Assembly: GCA_027295865.1 (NCBI GenBank)
Contig: JAPUKB010000054.1
Location: forward strand, 1-47,331
Reading direction: 5' to 3'
Length of the DNA stretch: 47,331 nucleotides
Source: Nitrososphaerota archaeon
Lineage (GTDB): Archaea > Thermoproteota > Nitrososphaeria > Nitrososphaerales > UBA57
How positions within the stretch are numbered: position 1 is the first letter of the stretch; each line of letters opens with the position of its first letter. Made by a program: the position numbers and the translations under genes. Positions 22,189 to 31,793 of this stretch are shown one piece after another. Below the pieces are notes generated by a model. That model did not search any database, was not told the origin of the DNA, and worked only from the letters and a program-made list of their open reading frames with translations.

Positions 22189-22496
22189 TTTTTTACGTTC
22201 TGCCTTCGGTCGTTAAATGAATCTTCCTATTAATTAACTCTCGGAAGACCAGATTGTATAAGAGAGAGAAAGCCTCATCACGAGCTCTGACTACTTGAGC
22301 TCTCTGTCTGACCGCATGCTATGTGATAAGCGATCTCCGATATCTCTGTGCTTTGAATCCATTCTTTTCGCAATGTTACCACGCCTGCTCTGGGTTAAGC
22401 TAAATAAACCTATTACTTTAACTGACCTCTACAGACTGGTAATTACCACTTAGTGAGCGGTCTATTCTCGCTTTGATCTACCACGATTCAGCTACC

Positions 22497-23246
22497 ATGC
22501 CGACAATAACTCTTTTCAACAGGCAGACGTTCAACCGTCGTGTGACCGAAGCGGAAATTATACCAGCTAACATACGATTTGATGGCTTATCTCTGATTAC
22601 CGGTTTTCACGGCATTGGCGCTACCGGGTACGGTACTGTAAAGTACTTGCTCCAACAACTCAAACCAGAGAGGGTTGCATTCCTGGATACAGATGCCCTA
22701 ACCCCTGTAGCTACGACGTCATCGGGTAGAATCACGACGCCGTTCGAGATTTATAGGCACCAGGATATCGCCATTCTAAAAGCAGAAGTCTCTCCCTCCA
22801 GGGGGGATGAAATTTCATTTCTCCGCGATGTGTGTAGAATCATAATCGCAACGGGGTTCAAGGAGTTGGCGTTAATAGGAGGACTCGACAGCTCCCTGAA
22901 AGGAGAGGACGGCGCGTTTAGGTACGTTAAGACAAGCAATTTCGAACCACGAGGGTTGCTTAAAGATTCAAAAATCTTGGAGGATGATAGGATCATAGTT
23001 GGACCTGTTGCATCAATGCTAAACTACATGGAAATCAGGAGCTTCCCCGCGTTCGCCATTCTACCTTACGCTTCCCCATCTAGGGTGGATCCACGGGCAT
23101 CAGCTGATGCCCTCAAAATAATCTCCGAACTTTATGGGTTTGAGATAGATGTAGATCCGCTAATAAGAGGCGCTGAAGAAATGGAGTCACAAACGGCGAT
23201 CGAAGAAACTAGGACCAGAAGTGGGGCTGATTCGATTTATACCTAA
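22497..23246 (+). CDS. PAC2 family protein (proteasome assembly chaperone-like)
   Basis: LSLITGFHGIGATGYGTVKYLLQQL..., FKELALIGGLDSS, PVASMLNYMEIRSFPAFAILPYA...DPRASADALKIISELYGFEID. Start could be TTG 22473. Confidence 0.75.
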   Translation: MPTITLFNRQTFNRRVTEAEIIPANIRFDGLSLITGFHGIGATGYGTVKYLLQQLKPERVAFLDTDALTPVATTSSGRITTPFEIYRHQDIAILKAEVSPSRGDEISFLRDVCRIIIATGFKELALIGGLDSSLKGEDGAFRYVKTSNFEPRGLLKDSKILEDDRIIVGPVASMLNYMEIRSFPAFAILPYASPSRVDPRASADALKIISELYGFEIDVDPLIRGAEEMESQTAIEETRTRSGADSIYT

Positions 23247-23253
23247 CATAGCC

Positions 23254-24831
23254 CTAGTCGCCCAGAGTTTTCTTTATTTGTTCTAGTGTTGATTCGAGCG
23301 CATATTCATCTTTCGAGATTGTGAACTTAGGTTCTAGGAGAGTCTTCACCAAATCGTAAACTCTGTCGTCTAGTTGTTCGTCACGGACCAGAAAGGTCAT
23401 ACTTGGCGCAAGAGACCGCAATTGGACAGTAAGGACCTTGATGAATTGATCCATGATCCGATGATCGCCCTGAAGACCTGGACTATTCACAATTTGAGAA
23501 AAAGGATATACATCAGAGATTTCTCCAGGGACAAATCCTACTGGAACTGAAATGTATCCAATCATGAAAGGAATTGGTAACACAGATGATGCTCTTTCAT
23601 AGACCTTACCGTAGACGAAAGGCCCTGCCCTTCCTTCGGGGAGGATAAGGAGAGGCCTACTCGGCCGCGATGAAAGATATGTGCCAAGTCTATCATTGGC
23701 CCTCCTAATTTCAGGCCTAAGATGATCTGGATATGACGATAGCATGAGTCCTCTGAACTTGAAGGAAGGTGTAAAAACCTCAAACGAGTCTGAGTTCTTT
23801 GCCAACTCTTCAAAGGCCGCCCATAAGTTAGGATGGGCCTTGGCCCTGACACCCAAGTATTCCCAAAGCCTGCCTTCCCTAAGCGCCTGTTTTGTTGCTT
23901 CGATCTCGCGCTTGAGCATATAGAGATTATGAATTGCAATTTTGTTTTGTCTCTGGTCGACTTCCATCTCATTGAGTTGCTTAGCCGAAATCTTTGAGCA
24001 AACGCGGCAAACACAGGGTAGATACTCGAGATCCTGGATTCTTCTTGTACCCGTCTCTGTAATGTATCGTCCCGCGCGCGCGTATAAAACGTACGAAGCT
24101 GAATCAAAGGTGTCACATCCTAATGCAACAGCCATCGCTAAGGGGAGAGGGTGACCTAGGCCAAACAGGTGAAGTGGCTTGTCGAGGGGAAGAGCCTTTT
24201 TTGCTGTGACAATCATCTGAGCTAAAAGGGTGAAGTCATAACTCTCCATAACCTCTGTTGGACTACCAAGAGCAAACATATCAAATGGCATCGAGGATAG
24301 ATATCGCGCAGAAGTCGTTACGAGGTCAAGATACTTACCACCCTGAACCGGCCCGATCCACAGGCTCTTCCTATCATGACCAAGACCTTCCATTGTAATC
24401 CGGCATGATTCCAAAGTCTTCTTCACACTTTCCTCCGATTCCCGTCGACTCGCACCTAATCCAGTAGGAGTATCCAGTACGTTGGAAAAATCGGACCCTA
24501 TGGCCTCCTGATACCGAGCGATCTCTAGCGGATCTGTATTTACCTTACCATACTCCAAAATCTGGTAACCTCCGGAATCAGTCATGATCGGCCCATCGAA
24601 TTCTATGATCGAGTGGATCCCTTTTTCGATGGCGTCACCACCATGCCTTCTGAATGTGATGTAGGAATTCGTCATTACAGTGGTAAACCCCATCGCCCGT
24701 ATCTCCTGCGGGGGGATGGACTGGTTCGAGGGATGAATCACCGGGAGAAAAGCAGGAGTCTCCACTATCCCGTGATTGGTTTTGATTCTCCCTATTCTAC
24801 CAGCGAGATCAAGGTCTCGGACCTCAAACAT
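23254..24831 (-). CDS. tgtA: archaeal tRNA-guanine(15) transglycosylase
   Basis: FLPVIHPSNQSIPPQEIRAMGFTTVMTNSYI, MTDSGGYQILEYG, GPVQGGKYLDLV, GLGHPLPLAMAVALGCDTFDSASYVLYAR, zinc site CVCRVCSK. Confidence 0.93.
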   Translation of the reverse strand: MFEVRDLDLAGRIGRIKTNHGIVETPAFLPVIHPSNQSIPPQEIRAMGFTTVMTNSYITFRRHGGDAIEKGIHSIIEFDGPIMTDSGGYQILEYGKVNTDPLEIARYQEAIGSDFSNVLDTPTGLGASRRESEESVKKTLESCRITMEGLGHDRKSLWIGPVQGGKYLDLVTTSARYLSSMPFDMFALGSPTEVMESYDFTLLAQMIVTAKKALPLDKPLHLFGLGHPLPLAMAVALGCDTFDSASYVLYARAGRYITETGTRRIQDLEYLPCVCRVCSKISAKQLNEMEVDQRQNKIAIHNLYMLKREIEATKQALREGRLWEYLGVRAKAHPNLWAAFEELAKNSDSFEVFTPSFKFRGLMLSSYPDHLRPEIRRANDRLGTYLSSRPSRPLLILPEGRAGPFVYGKVYERASSVLPIPFMIGYISVPVGFVPGEISDVYPFSQIVNSPGLQGDHRIMDQFIKVLTVQLRSLAPSMTFLVRDEQLDDRVYDLVKTLLEPKFTISKDEYALESTLEQIKKTLGD

Positions 24832-24852
24832 CTTCCTTCGAAAATTTGACGT

Positions 24853-25272
24853 TCATGCCTTGCTCTGTTTGACAAACTCATCGTAGACCGTCTTCACCCT
24901 TTCAGCTGCAAGGCCGCCGCCTTCTGCCACTCCCTGTTCAGTTACCTTAATCTTGTCCATAACGACAATTGCCCCTATGTCTTCCCTCATACGCACCAGC
25001 CCCGGGAAGACACGCTCTATCCTACTAGCTAGCGCCTTAAGGTCGAAGGGTTTCTCAATAAGTTTGATTTCCCTGACGAATGCTCCATTGATCGCAACTT
25101 TGAAGACCTTAGAATCTTCAGCTCGAGCGGTCTCTATGATAATACTCAGGTTTTCGTCTATGCCAAGCATGTTTCCCTCATAGTTGTTTCCTCCGGAGGT
25201 TTCTACGGCCACGCGTCTCCCAACCATAGTTACAATCTCTTCGGCAAATTTTCTAAACGCAAATGCAGACAA
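24853..25272 (-). CDS. Lsm (Sm-like) domain protein with C-terminal extension
   Basis: LVGRRVAVETSGGNNYEGNMLGIDENLSIIIETARAEDSKVFKVAINGAFVREIKLIEKP resembles the Sm1/Sm2 fold pattern, followed by about 60 extra residues. Confidence 0.75.
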   Translation of the reverse strand: MSAFAFRKFAEEIVTMVGRRVAVETSGGNNYEGNMLGIDENLSIIIETARAEDSKVFKVAINGAFVREIKLIEKPFDLKALASRIERVFPGLVRMREDIGAIVVMDKIKVTEQGVAEGGGLAAERVKTVYDEFVKQSKA

Positions 25273-25357
25273 ATTTCTTCGACTCGAAGAGAGTCCGTTA
25301 ATGAAGATATAAGAAACTTGTGATAAACCGCTAGGGCGCGAAACTGGCTATCTAATG

Positions 25358-26077
25358 CTAAAAGTACTTCATCTTGGGGAATTCCTTGACTGTTATTCCA
25401 ATTTCCAAAAGATATGGAATCATCTCCGACAAATCACGATTCTTCAGGATGGGCGAAAGTCGATGCTTTGGGCTAATCTCATTCATATTCGAGCCGAAGG
25501 CAAACGGCGAGCTAGAAGGGAGGACTATAACATGGAGAGCATCAAGCTGACCTGAAAGAAAAATCTTGTAACGGTGCCTGACCCCCAGATCGTCTCGGAT
25601 GGCAATAGATGGATGTTCGTGTCCCATAATAAGAATCCTGGGTCGAATGATTTCGAGCGCGGAAAGCGCCTCGTGGCCATGCATGAGGACACACTCACTA
25701 TCAGTTAAACTAAGAGTCGGATCATGTACTTTGACTCCGAGATCACTGAGCACTGAAATGATGTAATTATCATGATTTCCTCTGACAACTTCTGGTTCAC
25801 AGCCTATTTCCCTGATACTCTTAACTAGTTTCTTGACTCCCCACCACTCCGGCTCGGACGGCCTTCCGAACTCATGTTTTACATCACCTAATAGGAAAAT
25901 CCTTTTCGCGTTATAATGCTTGATTGGAGTGAGGACTTGTTCCAGGATCTGTGGGAAGGTGGTCCTCGGTATGTGAATTCCCATAAGTTCCCTTTGGTCT
26001 TCCAGCCCAATGTGTAAGTCGGAAGCTATCACAGCTTCAGCATCATCAAGGTAAAGCGCAGGCCAGGGACCTGCCAC
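25358..26077 (-). CDS. metallophosphoesterase (Lhr-associated MPE family)
   Basis: VIASDLHIGLEDQRELMG, IFLLGDVKHEFGRPS, VVRGNHDNYI, LMHGHEAL, LIMGHEHPSI. Confidence 0.88.
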   Translation of the reverse strand: MAGPWPALYLDDAEAVIASDLHIGLEDQRELMGIHIPRTTFPQILEQVLTPIKHYNAKRIFLLGDVKHEFGRPSEPEWWGVKKLVKSIREIGCEPEVVRGNHDNYIISVLSDLGVKVHDPTLSLTDSECVLMHGHEALSALEIIRPRILIMGHEHPSIAIRDDLGVRHRYKIFLSGQLDALHVIVLPSSSPFAFGSNMNEISPKHRLSPILKNRDLSEMIPYLLEIGITVKEFPKMKYF

Positions 26078-26125
26078 TCTGATTCTCCTAGTTAGCCATG
26101 GGCCTTCAACGAACTCTATTCAGAG

Positions 26126-28756
26126 TCACCCTCTGTCAGCGTTAATGCGGCGAAGCACGCTCTCATGGAGATGCTCCAAGAGATTCTTTCTGTCCAGCAT
26201 AAGAACTTGGTCGCTAAAACCTGAGGCTATTAGTTCGTGTGAAAAGGGAGATGGTACGTCGGTGGTGGGACCTATGGCAATTCTTCGGACACCATTCTGT
26301 ACATCAGTGAGGATGGACTCTGCGCCAGAGACATCCATCACATCTTCGATCACTTCGCGGTAGGTTTCTTTGAGTATTGGAAAATCTCTTAGTGCCTCTA
26401 ACATCGGTATTAGTAGCTGGGCATTCATCTGGCGTCTTGCAATTCTGATCTCTCTCCCTTTGTAGTGTTTCAACATCATCAGGGCCCTGGTGGCGCAATG
26501 CCTAAACCTGCGCTTAACAATCTCTGTCTTTTTGATGGCTTCTAACAAGCGTGGCCTTATTTGATTGGCTTGCAACATATCTACAAGTTTTTGAGGATGG
26601 ATAATCGAACCCTCGGGGAGGGTCAGCATGAAACCTGAATCCCGAACCGTCACTGTCACTCCAATACTCAATTCCACCGACACCATATGAGCATAAGCTC
26701 TTGAGAGCGCATCGTTGATTCTCCTTCCATAAGTACAGTTGAAGATAATATTCTGCCTGTTCTCAAAGTCGCGGTAATCCTCTACGACGATGACCTTGTG
26801 AGTAGGAAATGAATCCAAACCCATGGTACGGAGGAAATCAAACTGTGCTCTGAAATATCCAGAAATGGCTGTCGCGGCATTATTATCTGAATTGGTCCTC
26901 TTAGATATGAAGGTCGAAAGATCAAGATCGGAAGCTCCGCCGAGAAGCTTCTGATAGACATCATCTCTAAATTGGCCGATTTCTTCTCCTAGGTCAAAGC
27001 TCAATGGCAGCATGTCACTGAACCAACTTGGAACAGTCGGTTTGGTCCCCTCTTTCCTTACCACGTATGCCTTGAAGCCTCGTGCGGCTCTGAATTCATA
27101 GGTTCGTCCTCCGAGAAGGAATATATCGCCTTTGGAAAGTCTTTCGAGAAAAGTCTCGTCTATAGTTCCGATCCATTTTCCTGACAGCAAATATACCCTA
27201 ACTGTCACTTCATCGGGGATTGTCCCGATATTTGTTGCATAGATAACTCTTAGAAGCTTTGCCCTTCTTCCAAGCGTTCCTTCCTCTTTGTCATACCAAA
27301 TCTTCCCATAGACCCTAAAGCCTTCTAAGCTCTGATATCCACCGCTTAGGTACTTCAAGACGTTTAGAAAATCGGTTTTTAGTAGAGATCTGTAACAGAA
27401 GCTTCCTCTGATCACGTTGAAAACATCACTCGCTGTCCATTGACTTCTCTCAACCACCATCCCTACGATATGTTGGGAGAGTACGTCCAGGCAATTTTTC
27501 GGAATGTATATTCTGTCTAGCTTGCCCTGCGTAGCTTGTTCAGCTATCACTGCATTCTCTACAAGGTCATCCCTCTCCATTGCAATTAGGACCCCTTTTG
27601 AAATTCTGTCTAGGGCATGCCCAGCTCTACCAACCCTCTGCAGGCAACGGGCGATCGACTTTGGAGATCCAACTTGGATTACCAAGTCAATACTCCCAAT
27701 GTCTATTCCTAGCTCTAAACTAGTACTTGTTACAACTGCTCTCATTTTTCCTTCCTTGAGTCGGTCTTCTACTTCTTTTCTTAGATCTCTTGAGAGAGAC
27801 CCGTGATGGACAGATAATTCATCCGCATCCAGGGTTCCTCCCTTTGAAAGCTGGAAGACTGATCTCTCAGCTCCAGCTCGAGTATTCGTGAAGATTAGGG
27901 TAGTACCATTCGCAGTTACAAGATCTTTCATTCTTCCATAGAGTTCTGCACTTGAGATCGAGGGAGAAGTGTGAATAAGATCGATTACAGGAGACGATAC
28001 AGTTATGGAGATAGGTTTTGCGAATCGAGTATCGACTACTACACAATCCCGCTCTTTCCCGCCCTCGTACCCGACTAGGAAACGTGCAACATCATCCAGG
28101 GGCTGAATGGTTGCAGAAAGACCTATGCGGCAAATTGGCCTAGATATCATGTTCTGAAGCCGCTCTAATGTTACGCTTAGGTGTACCCCCCTTTTCGAAC
28201 TGCACACCTCATGTATCTCGTCGACGATTACCCATTGTACATCAATTAGCTTGTACTTGAATTTTGGAGCCGTTATCATAATGGCCAGACTTTCTGGAGT
28301 TGTGATTAGGATATGCGGAGGTTTGGCAAGCATCCTCACCCTTTCCTGTGTCGAAGTATCGCCGGTCCTGACCGAAACACGAATCTCTTGAATCCCCTCA
28401 GAATGGACCTTCCCAGACATAATTATTGCCCTCAGCGGCAAGAGAAGATTCTTCTGAATATCGTTGTTCAAGGAACGGAGTGGGCTAACATAGATACAGT
28501 ATACTCTCTGCTCAAGGGCGTTCTGTTTAGCCAGTTTGACAAGCTCGCTGATTATTCCCAAAAAGGCACTCAGTGTTTTCCCGCTTCCAGTGGGACTAGC
28601 GATCAAAGTATTAGTACCATCGAGTATAAGCGGAATTGCGTATTTCTGGGAGGGCGTAAGATTAGGAAATTGCGAGAGCCAATCAGCGACCAAGGGGTCA
28701 AGTAACGAAAGCACCTGGTCGCGTCTGTATTCTTTACGGGCGATCGAGATCGTCAC
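26126..28756 (-). CDS. lhr: Lhr-family ATP-dependent helicase (Lhr-Core)
   Basis: TPSQKYAIPLILDGTNTLIASPTGSGKTLSAFLG, VIVDEIHEV, IGLSATIQPLDDVARFL, FTNTRAGAE, VVTSTSLELGIDIGSIDLVIQVGSPKSIARCLQRVGRAGH. Confidence 0.95.
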   Translation of the reverse strand: MTISIARKEYRRDQVLSLLDPLVADWLSQFPNLTPSQKYAIPLILDGTNTLIASPTGSGKTLSAFLGIISELVKLAKQNALEQRVYCIYVSPLRSLNNDIQKNLLLPLRAIIMSGKVHSEGIQEIRVSVRTGDTSTQERVRMLAKPPHILITTPESLAIMITAPKFKYKLIDVQWVIVDEIHEVCSSKRGVHLSVTLERLQNMISRPICRIGLSATIQPLDDVARFLVGYEGGKERDCVVVDTRFAKPISITVSSPVIDLIHTSPSISSAELYGRMKDLVTANGTTLIFTNTRAGAERSVFQLSKGGTLDADELSVHHGSLSRDLRKEVEDRLKEGKMRAVVTSTSLELGIDIGSIDLVIQVGSPKSIARCLQRVGRAGHALDRISKGVLIAMERDDLVENAVIAEQATQGKLDRIYIPKNCLDVLSQHIVGMVVERSQWTASDVFNVIRGSFCYRSLLKTDFLNVLKYLSGGYQSLEGFRVYGKIWYDKEEGTLGRRAKLLRVIYATNIGTIPDEVTVRVYLLSGKWIGTIDETFLERLSKGDIFLLGGRTYEFRAARGFKAYVVRKEGTKPTVPSWFSDMLPLSFDLGEEIGQFRDDVYQKLLGGASDLDLSTFISKRTNSDNNAATAISGYFRAQFDFLRTMGLDSFPTHKVIVVEDYRDFENRQNIIFNCTYGRRINDALSRAYAHMVSVELSIGVTVTVRDSGFMLTLPEGSIIHPQKLVDMLQANQIRPRLLEAIKKTEIVKRRFRHCATRALMMLKHYKGREIRIARRQMNAQLLIPMLEALRDFPILKETYREVIEDVMDVSGAESILTDVQNGVRRIAIGPTTDVPSPFSHELIASGFSDQVLMLDRKNLLEHLHESVLRRINADRG

Positions 28757-28796
28757 TTCAAGTTCCTGGCATGGGTTCTATGATTTGGATATATCG

Positions 28797-28806
28797 CTTA
28801 AATATC
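28797..28806 (+). promoter_or_regulatory. TATA box, leaderless-type spacing
   Basis: CTTAAATATC 30 nt before ATG 28827; same 12-mer as upstream of sufC. Confidence 0.5.
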
Positions 28807-28826
28807 TGATTAGAAGGTCCTAATGC

Positions 28827-29126
28827 ATGAGCTCTCAGCCGGGGACTACGCCAGATGAAATAGAGTTCAAAATGCTAGACGCGAAGCCGCTGGGGACGGA
28901 TAGCGTCCTATTCGAACTCGAAGATGGGGCCACGGTCAAAATACGGGTGAATGTAGAGAGGGCAGGTGTGGCTACCAATTACAATAACCCTGATGGTTCG
29001 AGGCATTACAACGTGCAATCGTCGATGATGATTACAATAATTTCGCCTGACCGAACCTACAAGCTTCCGAAGACCGCTGTAAATGTTAGGCCCATGCAGA
29101 GAATGTCGGGAAAGCCATATGGCTAA
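28827..29126 (+). CDS. conserved-looking hypothetical protein, 99 aa
   Basis: ORF with ATG start and well-spaced promoter element: MSSQPGTTPDEIEFKMLDAKPLGTDSVLFELEDGATVKIRVNVERAGVATNYNNPDGSRHYNVQSSMMITIIS. Confidence 0.7.
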   Translation: MSSQPGTTPDEIEFKMLDAKPLGTDSVLFELEDGATVKIRVNVERAGVATNYNNPDGSRHYNVQSSMMITIISPDRTYKLPKTAVNVRPMQRMSGKPYG

Positions 29127-29139
29127 GTGACCGTCATCA

Positions 29140-30138
29140 TCATCGGTTGAAGTAGTCCGACAAGTCTCTTTGAGGAGGCCCAACCGGGTAAGCATCAAAC
29201 CCTATTCTCCTCAAGTGTCTTGCGAATTCGGCGGCAAATCCATTGGTGGTGTAGATCTTCTTTGGGGAGCATTCTTTGACGAACGTAACTAATTCATTAA
29301 AGTCACAGTGATCACTCAATGGAAACGCAAAATCCACAGACCGAGATGATGCGTACTTGGGTTGAATCGCCCACCCTGAAAACGCAATCGTGATGACGCC
29401 GTACTTCTCTTTGAGTGATCTTATCAATGACCCGTTACCGTTGCTCATGGGGGCAATTAGGATCCAAGGACGTCTGTCCAGGAGTCCTTGCCTCATCACC
29501 TCATCAAATTCCCTGAAACCCTCTCCCACTCTTACCCCCAGAACAGAATGCGCTTCGTTCATTTCGAGGACTGATTTTGTAGCATAGATCGGATCCCAAT
29601 GGGAGAAGTAATGGGAAATTATCTGAGCTTTCCCTAGTGCATAGCCCATCAGCACAACGGGAATTCCTCGTGAGAAGAAGTCGGCAATTAGTCGATTAAC
29701 CCGGTCTACAATGCTCTCGATCGAAGGGAAGATAAACTCATTTCTACCAAATGTGGTGTCCATGATTAGAGTTTCACATTTCGTCGCAATCGCTTTCTTC
29801 AAGAAGGCTCTTGACCGCCCCACGAAGTCACCTGTGAAGAAAATTTCTTCATCGATAAGTAGACCTCGAGAACCAAGGATATGCCCTGCGTCAAGAAGTT
29901 TTAGATCGGGAGTGCCCTCTTTGAAACTTCCATACTTGATCCCGCGTTTCCCGGCAAGAAAGGCCGTCTCTCTAGACGCCAATACTTCTGTAAGGGGAGT
30001 CCTTGCATGATCAAAGTGGGCATGAGATACGAAAGCTGTACCTGACAATGGTGTATGAGCGGGATCCAGAAATATCCTCCGATTCCCTTTATTGATGACA
30101 ATTCCATTGGAGCGTCTTACGGTGGAGACAGCCAACAT
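29140..30138 (-). CDS. metallo-beta-lactamase-fold exonuclease (Lhr-associated Exo / SNM1-like)
   Basis: AFVSHAHFDHA (HxHxDH), DAGHILGSRGLLIDEEIFFTGDF, LMGYALGKAQIIS, FAFPLSDHCDFNELVTFV. Confidence 0.82.
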   Translation of the reverse strand: MLAVSTVRRSNGIVINKGNRRIFLDPAHTPLSGTAFVSHAHFDHARTPLTEVLASRETAFLAGKRGIKYGSFKEGTPDLKLLDAGHILGSRGLLIDEEIFFTGDFVGRSRAFLKKAIATKCETLIMDTTFGRNEFIFPSIESIVDRVNRLIADFFSRGIPVVLMGYALGKAQIISHYFSHWDPIYATKSVLEMNEAHSVLGVRVGEGFREFDEVMRQGLLDRRPWILIAPMSNGNGSLIRSLKEKYGVITIAFSGWAIQPKYASSRSVDFAFPLSDHCDFNELVTFVKECSPKKIYTTNGFAAEFARHLRRIGFDAYPVGPPQRDLSDYFNR

Positions 30139-30157
30139 TGTTTGGAGTCTGAGTGAT

Positions 30158-30169
30158 GCTTAAATCTCT
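30158..30169 (+). promoter_or_regulatory. TATA-like element upstream of GTPase
   Basis: GCTTAAATCTCT 33 nt before TTG 30191, close variant of GCTTAAATATCT. Confidence 0.4.
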
Positions 30170-30190
30170 TCAAGGGGTTCATTATAGGAA

Positions 30191-31405
30191 TTGACAATTC
30201 GAATTGGACTTATTGGTAAAACAAATACCGGGAAAACCACCTTCTTCAATGCTGCTACTCTTGGCTCTGGAGAGGTGTCGAACTACCCATTCACAACGAA
30301 ATCGGCAAATGCAGGTGTTGCCTATACCAGCACGGTGTGCGTCCACAAGGAATTTGATACGAAGGATACGCCAAAAAACTCAGTCTGCATTAACGGATGG
30401 AGACAGATCCCGATAGAGATAATAGATCTTCCCGGCTTGATTAAGGGGGCTTGGATGGGTAAGGGCCTAGGGAATCAGTTCCTTACTGTAGCATCACAGT
30501 CTGATGCCCTTCTGCACATTGTCGACGCTTCAGGAAGTGTAGATGCCGAGGGTAAGATTACAGAGGCAGGTACTGGTGACCCTGTTGCTGATATTGGCGA
30601 TATCGACGAAGAGCTCGTTATGTGGTATCTACGCCTAATCGAAAGCAATCGCGAGAAACTTTCTAGGCTTGTGGGCTCCGGAAACACGCTTGGGCTTGCG
30701 TTCTCGCAAGTCTTAGGGGGCATCGGTGTGACCGAAGGACACGTTCAAGCTACGTTGGATGAACTGAAGATGGAGGGGAAAAACTTTGACGATTGGTCAG
30801 ATCAAGAAATGAAAGACTTTGCCTGGGCCTTAAGAGACATCTCCAAACCCACCTTAATTGTGGCAAACAAGATGGACATTCCCGAATCAGCGGAGAATTT
30901 CAAGAGGATTCAAGAGAGGTATAACGACATGTTCGTCGTTCCATCTAGTGCCGAAGCCGAATTAACACTTAGGAAGGCGGAAAAGAAGGGGATCATTCGC
31001 TACTTTCCCGGAGAAGAGCGATTCGAAGTTGTCGACAAATCATCGGTTACAGAAAAGCAGGAGGAGGCCTTGCGTCTGATTCGTCGCAAGATTCTCGGCG
31101 AGTATCTTAGAACAGGCGTCCAATTCGCGATTAACGTCGAGGTCTTCAAACTATTGAGAATGAACGCCGTATATCCTGTATACGATTCTCAGAAGCGTAC
31201 GGATAAACACGGGAATGTTCTGCCAGACGTGTATATGATGCAGTCAGGATCCACTGTCAAGGATCTGGCCAAACAAATTCACACCGAGCTATCCAAAGGA
31301 ATTCTATATGCTGTAGACTCTCGTTCAGGTTTGAGACTTCCGACTGACTATCATCTTAAGGATAGGGATGTGCTCTCAGTTGTGTCTGCAAGCCGGAAGA
31401 AGTAG
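30191..31405 (+). CDS. OBG/YchF(OLA1)-like GTPase with C-terminal TGS domain
   Basis: IGLIGKTNTGKTTFFNAAT, IIDLPGLIKGAWMGKGLGNQFL, ANKMD. TGS-like C-terminus VLPDVYMMQSGSTVKDLAKQIHTEL. Confidence 0.9.
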   Translation: MTIRIGLIGKTNTGKTTFFNAATLGSGEVSNYPFTTKSANAGVAYTSTVCVHKEFDTKDTPKNSVCINGWRQIPIEIIDLPGLIKGAWMGKGLGNQFLTVASQSDALLHIVDASGSVDAEGKITEAGTGDPVADIGDIDEELVMWYLRLIESNREKLSRLVGSGNTLGLAFSQVLGGIGVTEGHVQATLDELKMEGKNFDDWSDQEMKDFAWALRDISKPTLIVANKMDIPESAENFKRIQERYNDMFVVPSSAEAELTLRKAEKKGIIRYFPGEERFEVVDKSSVTEKQEEALRLIRRKILGEYLRTGVQFAINVEVFKLLRMNAVYPVYDSQKRTDKHGNVLPDVYMMQSGSTVKDLAKQIHTELSKGILYAVDSRSGLRLPTDYHLKDRDVLSVVSASRKK

Positions 31406-31473
31406 GACGTTAGGAAGTAGATCCACAGATAAAACGGATAAATACTAATTGCATATAGCATTTAGATTCACGA

Positions 31474-31779
31474 TTGTCTAAGCTCTTAAATGAACCGATA
31501 ATCCTATCTCGTTTCTTTAATGCTCTATCCAGTAAGGTTAGGCTCGATATTCTCCAGACGGTATCTGAGAATCGAAGACCTTTCCACATAAAGGCTCTCG
31601 CAAATCATCTCAAGCTAGACTATGCGGCGGTCTATAGACATGTAATTGTTCTCAGGGATGCAGCATTGGTTGATTTATTCGAGGTCGGGAGATCAAAGGT
31701 TGTTGTGGCGCGGGAGGAGGATACCTTACGTAAGGTGTTCGAACTGGCAAGTTCGATTAATTCGACTTGGGGGAACTAA
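31474..31779 (+). CDS. ArsR-like winged helix transcriptional regulator
   Basis: FFNALSSKVRLDILQTVSENRRPFHIKALANHLKLDYAAVYRHVIVLRDAALVDLFEVGRSKVVV. Confidence 0.8.
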   Translation: MSKLLNEPIILSRFFNALSSKVRLDILQTVSENRRPFHIKALANHLKLDYAAVYRHVIVLRDAALVDLFEVGRSKVVVAREEDTLRKVFELASSINSTWGN

Positions 31780-31793
31780 ATCATCTCCGGCGC

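Noticed and set aside
23562-24116. 184-aa ORF on the same strand as tgtA, different frame
   Set aside because: Overlaps a clearly coding tgtA in a shifted frame with low-complexity-like composition.
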